Counted from the stretch's first letter, positions 26,716 to 35,313 are shown. The stretch is DNA of 64,000 nucleotides from Bacteroidota bacterium (GCA_003385605.1 QQUU01000087.1:1-64000), one strand, 5' to 3'. Made by a program: numbers and translations. The notes: generated by a model not told the origin, from the sequence alone.

Positions 26716-27066
26716 TTATTGCTCTACGAAAGATTTATACGTCCCGTCTGTATTGAGAACGATCATGGTGTTCTTTCCAGAAGTAACGGTCTTGATTTTT
26801 TCAATCACTTTAACCTCAGGCTTAGAGGAAGTATTGGAGTTTTGAGGGGTTGGGGTAGGTAAAGCTACTCCTGTCAATAAAAAGCGCAAGTCCAATTCCG
26901 GATCAAACGCAGCAAGGTTCATAATGAACTGTAACGATGGTTTGTTTCGCCCGCCCAGTATATGTACAACAGTTGATCTATTCATTCCAAGCTCTTTGGC
27001 GAGCTCAGGAGCTGATAAACCCTTTACTTTCATCCAGGCTTCGATTCGATTAACTACTTCTTGCAT
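26716..27066 (-). CDS. XRE-family HTH DNA-binding protein
   Basis: 116 residues. The N-terminal helix-turn-helix, about residues 4-58, reads ELAKELGMNRSTVVHILGGRNKPSLQFI. It is followed by a low-complexity linker (PTPTPQNSNTSSKP) and a short C-terminal strand region. There is no second toxin-like gene beside it, so an antitoxin role is not supported. Its targets are unknown. Confidence 0.8.
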   Translation of the reverse strand: MQEVVNRIEAWMKVKGLSAPELAKELGMNRSTVVHILGGRNKPSLQFIMNLAAFDPELDLRFLLTGVALPTPTPQNSNTSSKPEVKVIEKIKTVTSGKNTMIVLNTDGTYKSFVEQ

Positions 27067-27222
27067 GAACGCTAAGTTAATTCAAATGAAACAGGTCTAA
27101 AGCAAAGCCGAGAAGAAGAAATCAACAAGTCAGTGTCTCCTCATTTTATGCAAAACCATAAAGAAAACCTAAACTTTAATAGAGATAATTTAATTAACTG
27201 AAAACAAGATTATTATGAAAAT

Positions 27223-28194
27223 CTATAATAGCGTTTCACGTAGTGAGAAAAGGACCTCGTTTTGTCCGTCTATCAATTGGATTTCGATAGTTTTTGGAAC
27301 GTCGTTTTGAAAATTAAGCCGCAACAACCCAAAGTGATTTGTTTCAGTTGTATTCGTATGAGTACGGTAGACGTTGTTTTCTTCGTGGTGTGGGAAGCTC
27401 TTTGCTGTAAGAGGCGATGCGGTTGCATCGTAGATCGATTTGCCATTGTCTGTGATTAGCTTGCTTATCTCGCCGTGATGTCTATCGCCCGTGAGAACTA
27501 CAGGAATTCCAGAACTGTTTGATAATAAGTCAATTATACGCTGTCGCTCCTCTGGATAAATACTCACATTTTCGAAAGTTTGTGCAGAATTCAGGAACTG
27601 ACCACCCATTAGAACAATCTTGATTTTAGCGCTAGAACTAGTGTAGGCGGTATCTAGCCATGCTAATTGTTCTGCGCCATAGAGTGTTGCTCCTGCAGAA
27701 TCGACAGGGATTTTAAAGGTTCTGTTGTCTAGAAAGAAGAATTCTACAAGCCCGTCATGACTTGTTTTAGAACCGTAATAACTCTTGGGATTAGGCATGG
27801 AGTAGGAGGGCTTCCAGAAGTATTTGAAATAGTCCATAGTGAGATCTAATCCCTCGCTAAGGCTACTACAGTCGTTAGGTCCTGCATCATGATCGTCCCA
27901 TATCGCCAAATGTTCGGATTTAGCGAGTACCTCTTGGAATTCTTCACGTTCGAATACAGCACTGTACTTAGCTTCAATGCTGTCTCGGTGTTTCCACTCG
28001 TCGTTCTTTAAATAGACGTTGTCACCAAGCCAAATCATGTAATCAGCGGTATCGAGGGCATTCGAAAGGTGAGGCAAGACAGAGAGATTGTACTCTGGAT
28101 CATTACAACTTCCGAAAGCTACTGTTACTGATGTTTCATTTGTATCACATGACTGATTCAAAAGAAACAGTAGTAAGAGGTATTGTGGTTTCAT
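27223..28194 (-). CDS. PhoD-like metallophosphatase lipoprotein
   Basis: 323 residues. The signal peptide ends at LNQSC near residue 16. Metallophosphatase motifs: FGSCNDP, WLGDNVYL, IWDDHDAGPND and LTGDRHHGEI, the set seen in alkaline phosphatase D (PhoD) relatives that hydrolyse phosphodiesters or phosphomonoesters in the envelope. It is short for PhoD, lacking the N-terminal accessory domain. The 156 bases upstream of the HTH gene hold only AT-rich sequence and no gene. Confidence 0.86.
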   Translation of the reverse strand: MKPQYLLLLFLLNQSCDTNETSVTVAFGSCNDPEYNLSVLPHLSNALDTADYMIWLGDNVYLKNDEWKHRDSIEAKYSAVFEREEFQEVLAKSEHLAIWDDHDAGPNDCSSLSEGLDLTMDYFKYFWKPSYSMPNPKSYYGSKTSHDGLVEFFFLDNRTFKIPVDSAGATLYGAEQLAWLDTAYTSSSAKIKIVLMGGQFLNSAQTFENVSIYPEERQRIIDLLSNSSGIPVVLTGDRHHGEISKLITDNGKSIYDATASPLTAKSFPHHEENNVYRTHTNTTETNHFGLLRLNFQNDVPKTIEIQLIDGQNEVLFSLRETLL

Positions 28195-28247
28195 TTGTAA
28201 AAGGGATTAGTCCTACAATTTCGTCAATGAATCTTAAATAAAGACCC

Positions 28248-28255
28248 TAAATTTG
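28248..28255 (+). promoter_or_regulatory. -7 element of the M14 peptidase gene
   Basis: TAAATTTG matches TAnnTTTG and lies 15 bases before the ATG at 28271. Confidence 0.5.
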
Positions 28256-28270
28256 AATCCACGCAAAGAA

Positions 28271-29329
28271 ATGATGGGATACACGTATAAAAACAACCAG
28301 TACCTTCCTTATAACGAGCTTATCGGCCTTTATAATTGGGATATTATTGGCTATTCTTCTGAAGAAAGACCAATTGTTAGCGCCGTATTAGGCGACGGTA
28401 CTCGTGATATTTGTATTTGGGCAGGTATGCATGGGAATGAAACGACGGGCATTCACATCATTTTACAGCTCATTGAAATGTTTCAATCGAAACAAATTAA
28501 TACAGCTGACTTCAAACTTCATATTATTCCAGTTATTAATCCGGATGCCTATGTTAGGTATACACGCCGGAATGGGATGGGTATTGACTTAAATAGGGAT
28601 TTTAGATCCTTCCAGACCGTGGAAAGCGCAAAGCTTATCGGTTGGTTAAGAATGATAGAACCAGAATTGTGCTTTAATCTTCACGATCAGCGAACCATCT
28701 TCCATGTGAACGGGAACAGTGCCTTCACCTCGCTTTTGGTTCCTTCTAGTGAAAGTACTCGTGAGATAACGCCACTTCGTCGTCGAATCATGAATAGGTT
28801 GGGTAACGCCTTGAACGCCTTGAATCACGATTTGACTGGAGTTGGTCGTTATACTGATGAATTTTATCCAACGGCAGTAGGCGATTACTTGATGTCACAG
28901 GGTATTCCAAATATTCTTATTGAAAGCGGTGTAGCGAAAGGGGATTTGGATAGAACCAAAGCACGTGAATTTGGCGTTCAGGTCATTCTTCATTCGTTAA
29001 CCGCCTCAGAGGAGACTGTACATACCTATGACAGGCTGCCTGTGAATGACAAGGGCCAACTAGAATGGGTGTTTACCAATGTATTGTATGCACACATGCG
29101 AGTGGATGTTGCTGTAAAGCGCGTTTTAGCCATGAACGGTCACCACAAAGCAGTGATATATACCGTAGACGACTTAGGAGATTTAGCTGCACGTCCAAGG
29201 CTATATGAAATAGACGGTTCCCATATAGGGCTAACTGAAGCGCTCAGTGTGGATCGCCCTATTACCGGTGATTTTGGTGCCGTGGTTTTCGAAGACGGAA
29301 TTATAGTAAGCGGTCAATTGGAAGAATAG
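28271..29329 (+). CDS. M14-type zinc carboxypeptidase / succinylglutamate desuccinylase-like
   Basis: 352 residues. Zinc ligands are visible as HxxE in AGMHGNETTG (near residue 58) and His in CFNLHDQRT (near 136). NPDAYVRYTRRNGMGIDLNRDF is the M14 substrate-binding signature with Arg and Asn-Arg. GIPNILIESG probably supplies the late Glu region. No signal peptide, so it acts in the cytosol, perhaps on amino-acyl or peptidoglycan-derived substrates. An upstream in-frame TTG is rejected because it overlaps the -7 box. Confidence 0.85.
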   Translation: MMGYTYKNNQYLPYNELIGLYNWDIIGYSSEERPIVSAVLGDGTRDICIWAGMHGNETTGIHIILQLIEMFQSKQINTADFKLHIIPVINPDAYVRYTRRNGMGIDLNRDFRSFQTVESAKLIGWLRMIEPELCFNLHDQRTIFHVNGNSAFTSLLVPSSESTREITPLRRRIMNRLGNALNALNHDLTGVGRYTDEFYPTAVGDYLMSQGIPNILIESGVAKGDLDRTKAREFGVQVILHSLTASEETVHTYDRLPVNDKGQLEWVFTNVLYAHMRVDVAVKRVLAMNGHHKAVIYTVDDLGDLAARPRLYEIDGSHIGLTEALSVDRPITGDFGAVVFEDGIIVSGQLEE

Positions 29330-29350
29330 GCCCCTCGGTTAGAGAGGCCT
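29328..29350. terminator. Stem-loop between convergent genes
   Basis: AGGCC-CTC pairs with GAG-GGCCT around GGTTA, with one mismatch. It begins in the stop codon of the M14 gene and lies 11 bases past the ssb stop. No T tract on either strand, so termination efficiency is uncertain. Confidence 0.45.
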
Positions 29351-29360
29351 AGTGCTAGAG

Positions 29361-29693
29361 CTATTCGGGCTTTTTACCGCCCAACATCAACATGTCTTTT
29401 GCGACAACCTCGGTAAAGTATTTCTTTACACCTTCAGCATTTTCGTACGAACGAGTTACTAAGCGGCCCGATATGCCGACTTTGTCCCCCTTCTTAAGGT
29501 ATTGCTCCATCGTCTGTGCTAAACCGCCCCAGGCGATAATATTGTGCCAATCAGTCATGGTTTTCTTATTGCCATCACTGTCGCGATACACCGTATTGGT
29601 TGCTAGTGTAAATGTCGTTTTAACACTCTTGTTGATTTCTTTGGAATCTGGATTCATTCCAAGATGTCCGATCAATTGAACTTGATTTTCCAT
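29361..29693 (-). CDS. ssb: Short single-stranded DNA-binding protein
   Basis: 110 residues: one OB-fold starting MENQVQLIGHLGMNPD, with TFTLATNTVYRD and WHNIIAWGGLAQ. It ends at GGKKPE, so the acidic tail that recruits repair proteins to standard SSB is missing. This suggests a secondary SSB, with the main one elsewhere in the genome. Nearby genes do not form an obvious operon with it. CCAATAAATTGG, a small palindrome, lies about 40 bases upstream (29729-29740 region). Confidence 0.9.
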   Translation of the reverse strand: MENQVQLIGHLGMNPDSKEINKSVKTTFTLATNTVYRDSDGNKKTMTDWHNIIAWGGLAQTMEQYLKKGDKVGISGRLVTRSYENAEGVKKYFTEVVAKDMLMLGGKKPE

Positions 29694-29774
29694 TGTTTTA
29701 AGGATTTAAGTATTAGTCCCAATAAATTGGCCTGGAATACGCTAAGCCCCTAATAATGTGGAAAACAATAGGTT

Positions 29775-30434
29775 TTAAACAGGACGTTTAATGGTATTTA
29801 TGGTTGTAAAGGCCGAATTCACATCTGCACTGTGTACAATGAATGTAGCCTCATTAGTAGTTGAGATGATTTCCTTAATAGGCACCCCAGCGGAGGCAAT
29901 GTGTTTGAAGAAGAAGTAATAGAGACCTATGACCTCTGAACTACTCGATGGTAAGCGCAGCGTGATTGAACTGAGTTCAGTTTCTGTACTCAATAAGGTT
30001 TCGCCTTGCATGGCTTTTTCCAAATACAATTGGTACTTCTCACTTACAATAATGGTGGTCTCTTCCATACCGCCTGTGAAGCTGTGAAATCCATCGTTGT
30101 CTTCAGCAATAGATTCAAGAAATGCCGCTTGTTTTGCTGGAAGGGCATTGGTTTTAACGTAGGTGTAGGTGACCAGATTTGAACGTACAATGATATCACC
30201 AAGCGATGCGATGAACTGCTGAAGCTTGTGTTGCATCTTGAGCTGTAGACGTGGCTCACGTCGACGAATGGCCATAACGAGTGCACTCTCTTTTACTTCT
30301 TTACCTGTACTAGCGGCTATTTCCGGCTGCAATAAACGGGCAAGGGAACTAAGATTAATAAGTTCTTCCTGAAGTGCTTCTTCCAAAAACGGTCGCTTCC
30401 TCAATGCTTCCTCCAAGGCCTCTCGTAAATTCAT
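29775..30434 (-). CDS. Cytosolic protein with ACT-like C-terminal domain, unknown function
   Basis: 219 residues. The N-terminal half is helical and charged (LREALEEALRKRPFLEEALQEEL), and looks like a DNA- or protein-binding helical bundle. The C-terminal half (SSITLRLPSSSSEVIGLYYFFFKHIASAGVPIKEIISTTN) has the beta-alpha-beta pattern of an ACT domain, as in the regulatory part of aspartate kinases. No kinase domain is present. It has a good promoter and is divergent from the flavoprotein gene. I assign no function. Confidence 0.7.
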   Translation of the reverse strand: MNLREALEEALRKRPFLEEALQEELINLSSLARLLQPEIAASTGKEVKESALVMAIRRREPRLQLKMQHKLQQFIASLGDIIVRSNLVTYTYVKTNALPAKQAAFLESIAEDNDGFHSFTGGMEETTIIVSEKYQLYLEKAMQGETLLSTETELSSITLRLPSSSSEVIGLYYFFFKHIASAGVPIKEIISTTNEATFIVHSADVNSAFTTINTIKRPV

Positions 30435-30451
30435 GTGCGTTCAATTTGTGG

Positions 30452-30483
30452 CAAAACTATCACTCTGTTTAATTTTAAACAAA
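30452..30483 (-). promoter_or_regulatory. Promoter of the ACT-like gene
   Basis: On the minus strand TTTG (30483-30480), a 20-base spacer and TAGTTTTG (30459-30452) match the Bacteroidota consensus; the ATG is 17 bases downstream. Confidence 0.65.
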
Positions 30484-30522
30484 CCAATTCTATTTAAACA
30501 TACCAAACATCCGCCTATTACG

Positions 30523-30530
30523 TACTTTTG
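30523..30530 (+). promoter_or_regulatory. -7 element of the flavoprotein gene, 4 nt before ATG
   Basis: TACTTTTG matches TAnnTTTG exactly and is separated by TCTC from the ATG at 30535, predicting a leaderless mRNA. Confidence 0.55.
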
Positions 30531-30534
30531 TCTC

Positions 30535-31758
30535 ATGAATAACGTCGTTGTCATAGGAGGGGGTGCTGCAGGTTTTTTTGCAGCCATATCTTGCGCTGAG
30601 GCGAACCCTGAACTAAATGTGCTGCTACTAGAAAAAGGAAAAGATGTCCTAGGTAAGGTGCTTATCAGCGGCGGTGGTCGTTGTAATGTTACACACGCTT
30701 GCTTCGACCCAAAAGAATTGGCTACCTATTACCCTAGAGGGGCTAAAGAGCTACTGGGCCCTTTTCATAAGTTTCAGCCAGGTGATACCATGGAGTGGTT
30801 TGCCGATCGTGGTGTAGAGCTCAAGATTGAAGCGGATAACCGCGTTTTCCCAGTGACCGATTCTTCATCAACCATAGCCGATTGTCTAATAGAAATGGCC
30901 GAAGCTGCCGGTGTACAGGTGCGTACTTCCTCTGGAGTCAAGGCATTTACTCAGGCTGAAGACGGTACCTGGCAAATTCTAACAACTTCTGGTGATTCAT
31001 TAGTCGCAGATAAACTCATGGTTGCCCCGGGTTCTTCAAAAGGTATTTGGGACCAATTGAAGAAGGCCGGTCATAAAATAGTACCTCCTGTACCTTCTTT
31101 ATTTACGTTTAACATCAAAGATCCGCGAATCAAAGGTCTCAGTGGAATTAGTCTACCTCATGCTACGGTTCAGGTTGCAAGTTCTGATTTAGAAGCCTCA
31201 GGTCCCCTGTTAATCACACATTGGGGATTGAGTGGTCCAGCGGTATTGCGTTTGAGTGCTTGGGGTGCACGCGAATTAAACGATAGATTTTACCGTTTCC
31301 CTATTCTGGTGAATTGGATTGGTCGCGATGAGGATGTAGTGGTATCTGAATTTCTTCGAGAGAAGAAGGAGAGTGGTAAAAAGCGAATAGGCAACCACAC
31401 CCACTACGAGGTACCATTGCGACTATGGAAATCTATGGTTGATGCCGCAGGTATTCCAAATACTGCCACATGGGGAGATATTTCAAGCAAGCAGATCAAG
31501 GCTTTGGCAGGTGAATTGTGCAGTGCTGTTTATCAAGTCACTGGCAAGAGTACTTTTAAAGAAGAATTCGTCACAGCGGGAGGTGTTGATCTCAAAGATG
31601 TGAATTTCAAAACCTTCTCTTCTCGAGTTGTATCTAATTTGTTTTTTGCTGGTGAGATTCTAAATATTGATGGAATCACAGGTGGATTCAACTTTCAAGC
31701 AGCGTGGACTGGTGGTTTTTTAGCCGGCAATGCTATGGCTGGCTATCCCTTAGATTAG
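30535..31758 (+). CDS. HI0933/YhiN family FAD-dependent oxidoreductase
   Basis: 407 residues. The N-terminal FAD-binding fold is VVVIGGGAAGFFAAISCAEA, followed by GKVLISGGGRCNVTH, the family mark. FITAGGVDLKD-like (VTAGGVDLKDV) and the C-terminal LFFAGEILNIDGITGGFNFQAAWTGG complete the pattern. Members are flavin reductases of unclear substrate (BaiN relatives reduce bile acids). The longer ORF start at 30433 is rejected because the -7 box lies inside it. It overlaps the convergent 31750 gene by nine bases. Confidence 0.9.
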   Translation: MNNVVVIGGGAAGFFAAISCAEANPELNVLLLEKGKDVLGKVLISGGGRCNVTHACFDPKELATYYPRGAKELLGPFHKFQPGDTMEWFADRGVELKIEADNRVFPVTDSSSTIADCLIEMAEAAGVQVRTSSGVKAFTQAEDGTWQILTTSGDSLVADKLMVAPGSSKGIWDQLKKAGHKIVPPVPSLFTFNIKDPRIKGLSGISLPHATVQVASSDLEASGPLLITHWGLSGPAVLRLSAWGARELNDRFYRFPILVNWIGRDEDVVVSEFLREKKESGKKRIGNHTHYEVPLRLWKSMVDAAGIPNTATWGDISSKQIKALAGELCSAVYQVTGKSTFKEEFVTAGGVDLKDVNFKTFSSRVVSNLFFAGEILNIDGITGGFNFQAAWTGGFLAGNAMAGYPLD

Positions 31759-32286
31759 GCCTTTTTTAGAAAGGTCTTGTAAGATTTTCTTGCCACGACT
31801 TTTCATCCCTGCACTGCCTGTCTCTAGTGCCCATTGTATGCTTTCCTGAAGTTCATGGGCCAATTCCGGATACCTTAAGACCAATTTGTGAAGAATACTC
31901 ATGCTGTAGACTCTGGGTGCCACAGCATCGCTAGGTGTCATCAATACTTTGAAGCAATAGTCTGCGAGTAGCCCTTCACGTTCTTCGTGTCGGGGCAATC
32001 TATATTTAGAGTAATACCGCAGGATGAATCGCACTTCTGCATCCGTTTGTGTTTTTTCAAGTTGTTCAATCATCATTTTTTCCTTGATGTAGAACACCTC
32101 TGGTCGTTTATCGCTGACGTGATGAAGTATCCAACTTCCTCTTAGTCGCTCTTTTTCATTGCCGTTAAAGGCATATTCCAAGACCTCTTCGAGTTTGTCA
32201 GAGTGCTGGGTAGCCCACTGTATCCATTCCTGATACACGTGTTCTTTGTCAATGGTGATTTCGTTTAAAGCGGTTTTTAAATCCAT
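31750..32286 (-). CDS. Helical-repeat (HEAT/ARM-like) protein, unknown function
   Basis: 178 residues, all alpha-helical by pattern, with pairs of amphipathic helices (LEEVLEYAFNGNEKERLRGSWILHHV, DAEVRFILRYYSKYRLP, RVYSMSILHKLVLRYPELAHELQ) that resemble HEAT repeats. No signal peptide or membrane helix, so cytosolic, likely a protein-interaction scaffold. It is divergent from the LexA-like gene, and its start lies 90 bases from that gene, so the operator region between them could control both. Confidence 0.7.
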   Translation of the reverse strand: MDLKTALNEITIDKEHVYQEWIQWATQHSDKLEEVLEYAFNGNEKERLRGSWILHHVSDKRPEVFYIKEKMMIEQLEKTQTDAEVRFILRYYSKYRLPRHEEREGLLADYCFKVLMTPSDAVAPRVYSMSILHKLVLRYPELAHELQESIQWALETGSAGMKSRGKKILQDLSKKGLI

Positions 32287-32320
32287 CTACAGAAAAAAGA
32301 AGCTATATAATGATGAAAAT

Positions 32321-32347
32321 ATTAGAAATCTAATTAAATTAGCATTG
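32321..32347 (+). promoter_or_regulatory. Candidate operator overlapping the LexA-like gene promoter
   Basis: Three half-sites occur: ATTAG (32321-32325), CTAAT (32330-32334) and ATTAG (32338-32342). The last two lie within a perfect 13-base palindrome, CTAATT-A-AATTAG (32330-32342). TAGCATTG (32340-32347), a near-match to TAnnTTTG, overlaps the palindrome. This is the arrangement expected of autorepression by the downstream HTH-S24 protein. Confidence 0.55.
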
Positions 32348-32374
32348 TAAAACTACCGATTAAAGATAGGTCTT

Positions 32375-33157
32375 ATGAATTACGTAAAGAACAATCTCAA
32401 ATTTCTTCGCAAGAAGGAAGCGCTTACGCAAGAGCAGTTGGCTACTAAGATAGGTGTGAAACGTGCCATGATTGGGGCGTATGAGGAGGGAAGGGCAGAG
32501 CCTAGACTCCACACGTTACAGCATTTAGCGGCGTATTTCCAGGTGCGTTTGGATGATTTCGTAAACAAAGACCTCAGTGGTTCTGGTTCTATTCCTAAGG
32601 CAGATGTAAGTGGTGCACAACTTCGTATCCTCCCTGTTATTGTTGATGGTACGGAGGAAAAGGAGCTGGGAACACTTGTACCGGTTAAAGCTTCAGCAGG
32701 TTACCTATCAGGTTATGGCGATGCCGATTACATTGGCGCACTTCCTCGTTTCTCTATGCCATTTCCAGAATTACCTCAGGATCGTACGTATCGCGTTTTC
32801 CAAATTCGCGGCGAGAGTATGTTGCCTATCAAACCGGGTTCTTATGTCATTACAGAATATATCCAGGATTGGAAGTCCATTCGTAATGATGAATGTTACG
32901 TACTCATTACTAAAGACGAAGGTGTAGTGTACAAGCGCGTCATCAACAACTTGCACATCGGCGAACTCATGTTAAAGTCCGACAACCCTCAGTTTGCCCC
33001 CTATACCGTTCCTGTAGATCGTCTTGTTGAAGTTTGGCGCGCTGTAGGATACACCAGTTTCGAACTGCCGTCTGCGGGCAATAACCAAGACATGTCGCAA
33101 CTCATGCACATGATGGCAGATTTGAAAAAGGAAATGAATCAACTGAAAGACAACTAA
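32375..33157 (+). CDS. LexA/CI-like HTH-XRE repressor with S24 self-cleavage domain
   Basis: 260 residues. The N-terminal XRE helix-turn-helix is about residues 5-62 (LTQEQLATKIGVKRAMIGAYEEGRAEP). The C-terminal S24 peptidase domain has Ser148 in RGESML and Lys187 in VYKRV, the catalytic dyad. A likely self-cleavage site, Ala108-Gly109 (KASAGYL), sits about 40 residues before the Ser as in LexA and lambda CI. DNA damage would trigger RecA-stimulated cleavage and release of the operon. It leads a cassette with dinB, hmces and dnaE, which makes it the likely SOS-type regulator here. Confidence 0.9.
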   Translation: MNYVKNNLKFLRKKEALTQEQLATKIGVKRAMIGAYEEGRAEPRLHTLQHLAAYFQVRLDDFVNKDLSGSGSIPKADVSGAQLRILPVIVDGTEEKELGTLVPVKASAGYLSGYGDADYIGALPRFSMPFPELPQDRTYRVFQIRGESMLPIKPGSYVITEYIQDWKSIRNDECYVLITKDEGVVYKRVINNLHIGELMLKSDNPQFAPYTVPVDRLVEVWRAVGYTSFELPSAGNNQDMSQLMHMMADLKKEMNQLKDN

Positions 33158-33194
33158 TTAAATCCTCGTTTTATTGGATTTTCTCCTTCAAATT

Positions 33195-33214
33195 GAGCGG
33201 CTCTTGGGCCGCTC
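33195..33214 (+). other. GC-rich hairpin in the leader between repressor and dinB
   Basis: GAGCGGC (33195-33201) pairs perfectly with GCCGCTC (33208-33214) around TCTTGG, extendable by two weaker pairs. No T tract follows, so it is not a standard terminator. It may act as an mRNA stability element or partial attenuator within the cassette. Confidence 0.6.
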
Positions 33215-33247
33215 GACTTGCCTGAGGACTGTCCAAACCCAGCCCAA

Positions 33248-34459
33248 ATGGAACGCTCAATCCTACATATGGACCTCGATACTTTCTTCGTTTCTGTAGA
33301 AAGGTTGATGGACTCAAGGCTAAACAACCGTCCCATTATTATTGGTGGAACAGGAGATAGAGGAGTAGTAGCGGCATGTAGTTACGAGACTCGCAAGTTT
33401 GGTGTTCATTCTGCCATGCCTGTTCGTATGGCTCGTGAACTCTGCCCTGAAGCCATCATCATTCGAGGAAATTCTGCCAATTATTCCAAGTATTCAAACC
33501 TGGTAACAGATGTGATTAAGGAACAGGTTCCTGTTTATGAGAAAACGTCCGTCGACGAGTTCTATGCAGATCTCACAGGGATGGACCGCTTCTTTGGCAC
33601 CTTTAAGTTCTCAAGCGAGCTTAGAGATCGCGTTATACGCGAAACAGGTCTGCCCATAAGCTTTGGTCTCTCTATCAATAAGACCGTTAGTAAGGTCGCT
33701 ACCGGTGAGGCTAAGCCAAACAATAAGATTTATGTAGAGAAAGGTCTTGAACGTCCTTTTTTAGCACCCTTATCAGTACGTAAGATCCCGATGGTGGGAG
33801 AGAAGACCTACCAGACCTTGCGCAATTTGGGTGTACGACGCATCCAAACCTTACAAGAAATGCCCTTAGAGATGATGCAAAGTGTCATGGGTAAACACGG
33901 CTCGGTCATCTGGCACAAAGCCCAGGGTGTAGACCAAAGCCCTGTTATTCCTTACCAAGAACGTAAGAGCATCTCCACCGAACGCACTTTTGCGAAGGAT
34001 ACCATTGATGTGGTAAAGCTTGAAGGAATTATCGTGGCTATGGCAGAAAATCTAGCGTACCAGCTTCGTCGTGGCGACAAACTCACTTCATGTATTACTG
34101 TGAAAATTCGCTACTCAGATTTCAATACACATACTCTTCAAGCACGAATACCATATACGGCAGCTGATCATGTGCTTATCCCGAAGGTGAAAGAATTGTT
34201 CAAACGCCTCTTCGAACGCCGTCTACTGGTACGACTAGTAGGAGTCCGTTTCTCGCACTTGGTGGGTGGTGGCTACCAAATGAACCTCTTTGAGGAGAGC
34301 GAGGAGTTAAGTCGCCTTTACGGTGCTATGGATCATATTCGCCAGCGCTTTGGAGACCGTTCTGTACTTCGTGCCGTGAGTTTGGGAGCAAAGACCATAG
34401 GCCGTACCAACCCTTTCAATGGTGAGCCGCCACCACTGTTGGCAAATAGACATCGATAA
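33248..34459 (+). CDS. dinB: DNA polymerase IV-like Y-family polymerase
   Basis: A translesion polymerase that copies past damaged bases. 403 residues from the ATG at 33248 (an upstream in-frame TTG is rejected). The palm-domain catalytic acids are present: Asp9 in HMDLD and Asp103-Glu104 in SVDEFY, so it is not an inactive ImuB. Near the C-terminus QMNLF (344-348) fits the beta-clamp motif QxxLF. It is the second gene of the LexA-like cassette and precedes the HMCES gene by 24 bases. Confidence 0.93.
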   Translation: MERSILHMDLDTFFVSVERLMDSRLNNRPIIIGGTGDRGVVAACSYETRKFGVHSAMPVRMARELCPEAIIIRGNSANYSKYSNLVTDVIKEQVPVYEKTSVDEFYADLTGMDRFFGTFKFSSELRDRVIRETGLPISFGLSINKTVSKVATGEAKPNNKIYVEKGLERPFLAPLSVRKIPMVGEKTYQTLRNLGVRRIQTLQEMPLEMMQSVMGKHGSVIWHKAQGVDQSPVIPYQERKSISTERTFAKDTIDVVKLEGIIVAMAENLAYQLRRGDKLTSCITVKIRYSDFNTHTLQARIPYTAADHVLIPKVKELFKRLFERRLLVRLVGVRFSHLVGGGYQMNLFEESEELSRLYGAMDHIRQRFGDRSVLRAVSLGAKTIGRTNPFNGEPPPLLANRHR

Positions 34460-34483
34460 AAGACTAACTTAATATTCTCCTAA

Positions 34484-35293
34484 ATGTGTGGTAGATACGT
34501 AAATATCAGTAAAATCAAAGCCGTTGAAAAACGCTTTAGCGCTATTGTAGAGCGTCCAGATCTTTATGCGCCTAATACAAACATAGGTATAGGAACCCTT
34601 GCGCCTATTATCACCCAGGAGCGTCCAGATGTAATCAAACATTATCAGTTTGGTTTTACACCGTATTGGGCGAAGAAGCCATTTCATCTATTTAACGCTA
34701 GATCTGAAGGCGACCACAATAAGGAAAACGACACCTCTTACCGCGGTGCTAAGGGCATTACCACCAAGCCGGCATTTCGCCAAAGCATACGCTCTAAACG
34801 TTGCCTGGTATTGGCAGATGCCTTTATTGAAGGGCCTAAGGTAGAGCGTTTGTCTAAGCCCTATGTGATGTATAAGCGAGACGGTAGTCCGTTTGCCTTT
34901 GCAGGTATTTACGACACATGGGTAAATCCAGATACGGGTGAAATGATTGACTCTTTTGCCATCATTACTACAGTAAGTAACAAGATCACAGCAGCGATAT
35001 CGCACCACAGATCTCCTGTAATACTTCAAGAGGAAGACGAGAGTATTTGGTTAGACCCCAGTACGCCGCTAGCAGAAGTTACGGATGTGCTACAACCTTA
35101 TCCGGCAGAAGAGCTCAATGCGTATCCTATTTCAGCGGCCATTAAGAACCCTAGGAGCAATGGTCCAGAGTTATTGAAGCCTATAGGTCAGCGCATTATC
35201 CCCGAGTATGATTATGAGATTTATTCGCATCTCAGTTTGCAGGGAATGGGAATGACTCAGGCACGTCAACGCAAGTTAGATTTCGGTTTTTAA
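34484..35293 (+). CDS. HMCES/YedK-type SOS response-associated peptidase (abasic-site crosslinker)
   Basis: 269 residues. The catalytic Cys2 follows the initiator Met in MCGRYVNIS, as the SRAP family requires. NARSEG, then FYEW-like and HHRSPVIL (active-site His) are present. SRAP proteins form a stable thiazolidine crosslink with abasic sites in single-stranded DNA and shield them from error-prone repair. Placement between dinB and dnaE fits a role at stalled forks. 20 bases separate it from dnaE. Confidence 0.92.
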   Translation: MCGRYVNISKIKAVEKRFSAIVERPDLYAPNTNIGIGTLAPIITQERPDVIKHYQFGFTPYWAKKPFHLFNARSEGDHNKENDTSYRGAKGITTKPAFRQSIRSKRCLVLADAFIEGPKVERLSKPYVMYKRDGSPFAFAGIYDTWVNPDTGEMIDSFAIITTVSNKITAAISHHRSPVILQEEDESIWLDPSTPLAEVTDVLQPYPAEELNAYPISAAIKNPRSNGPELLKPIGQRIIPEYDYEIYSHLSLQGMGMTQARQRKLDFGF

Positions 35294-35313
35294 TCCGCTT
35301 TTAAGTATTTGAA

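Noticed and set aside
26716-27066. Antitoxin of a toxin-antitoxin pair
   Set aside because: The HTH protein has no small toxin-like neighbour on either side.
27067-27222. Small ORF or gene remnant (ATG at 27214, 31 codons)
   Set aside because: It runs into the PhoD-like gene on the other strand, has no promoter match and no recognisable product; the gap looks like plain AT-rich intergenic DNA.
33248-34459. ImuB (inactive Y-family polymerase)
   Set aside because: Asp9, Asp103 and Glu104 are all present, so the polymerase site is intact.
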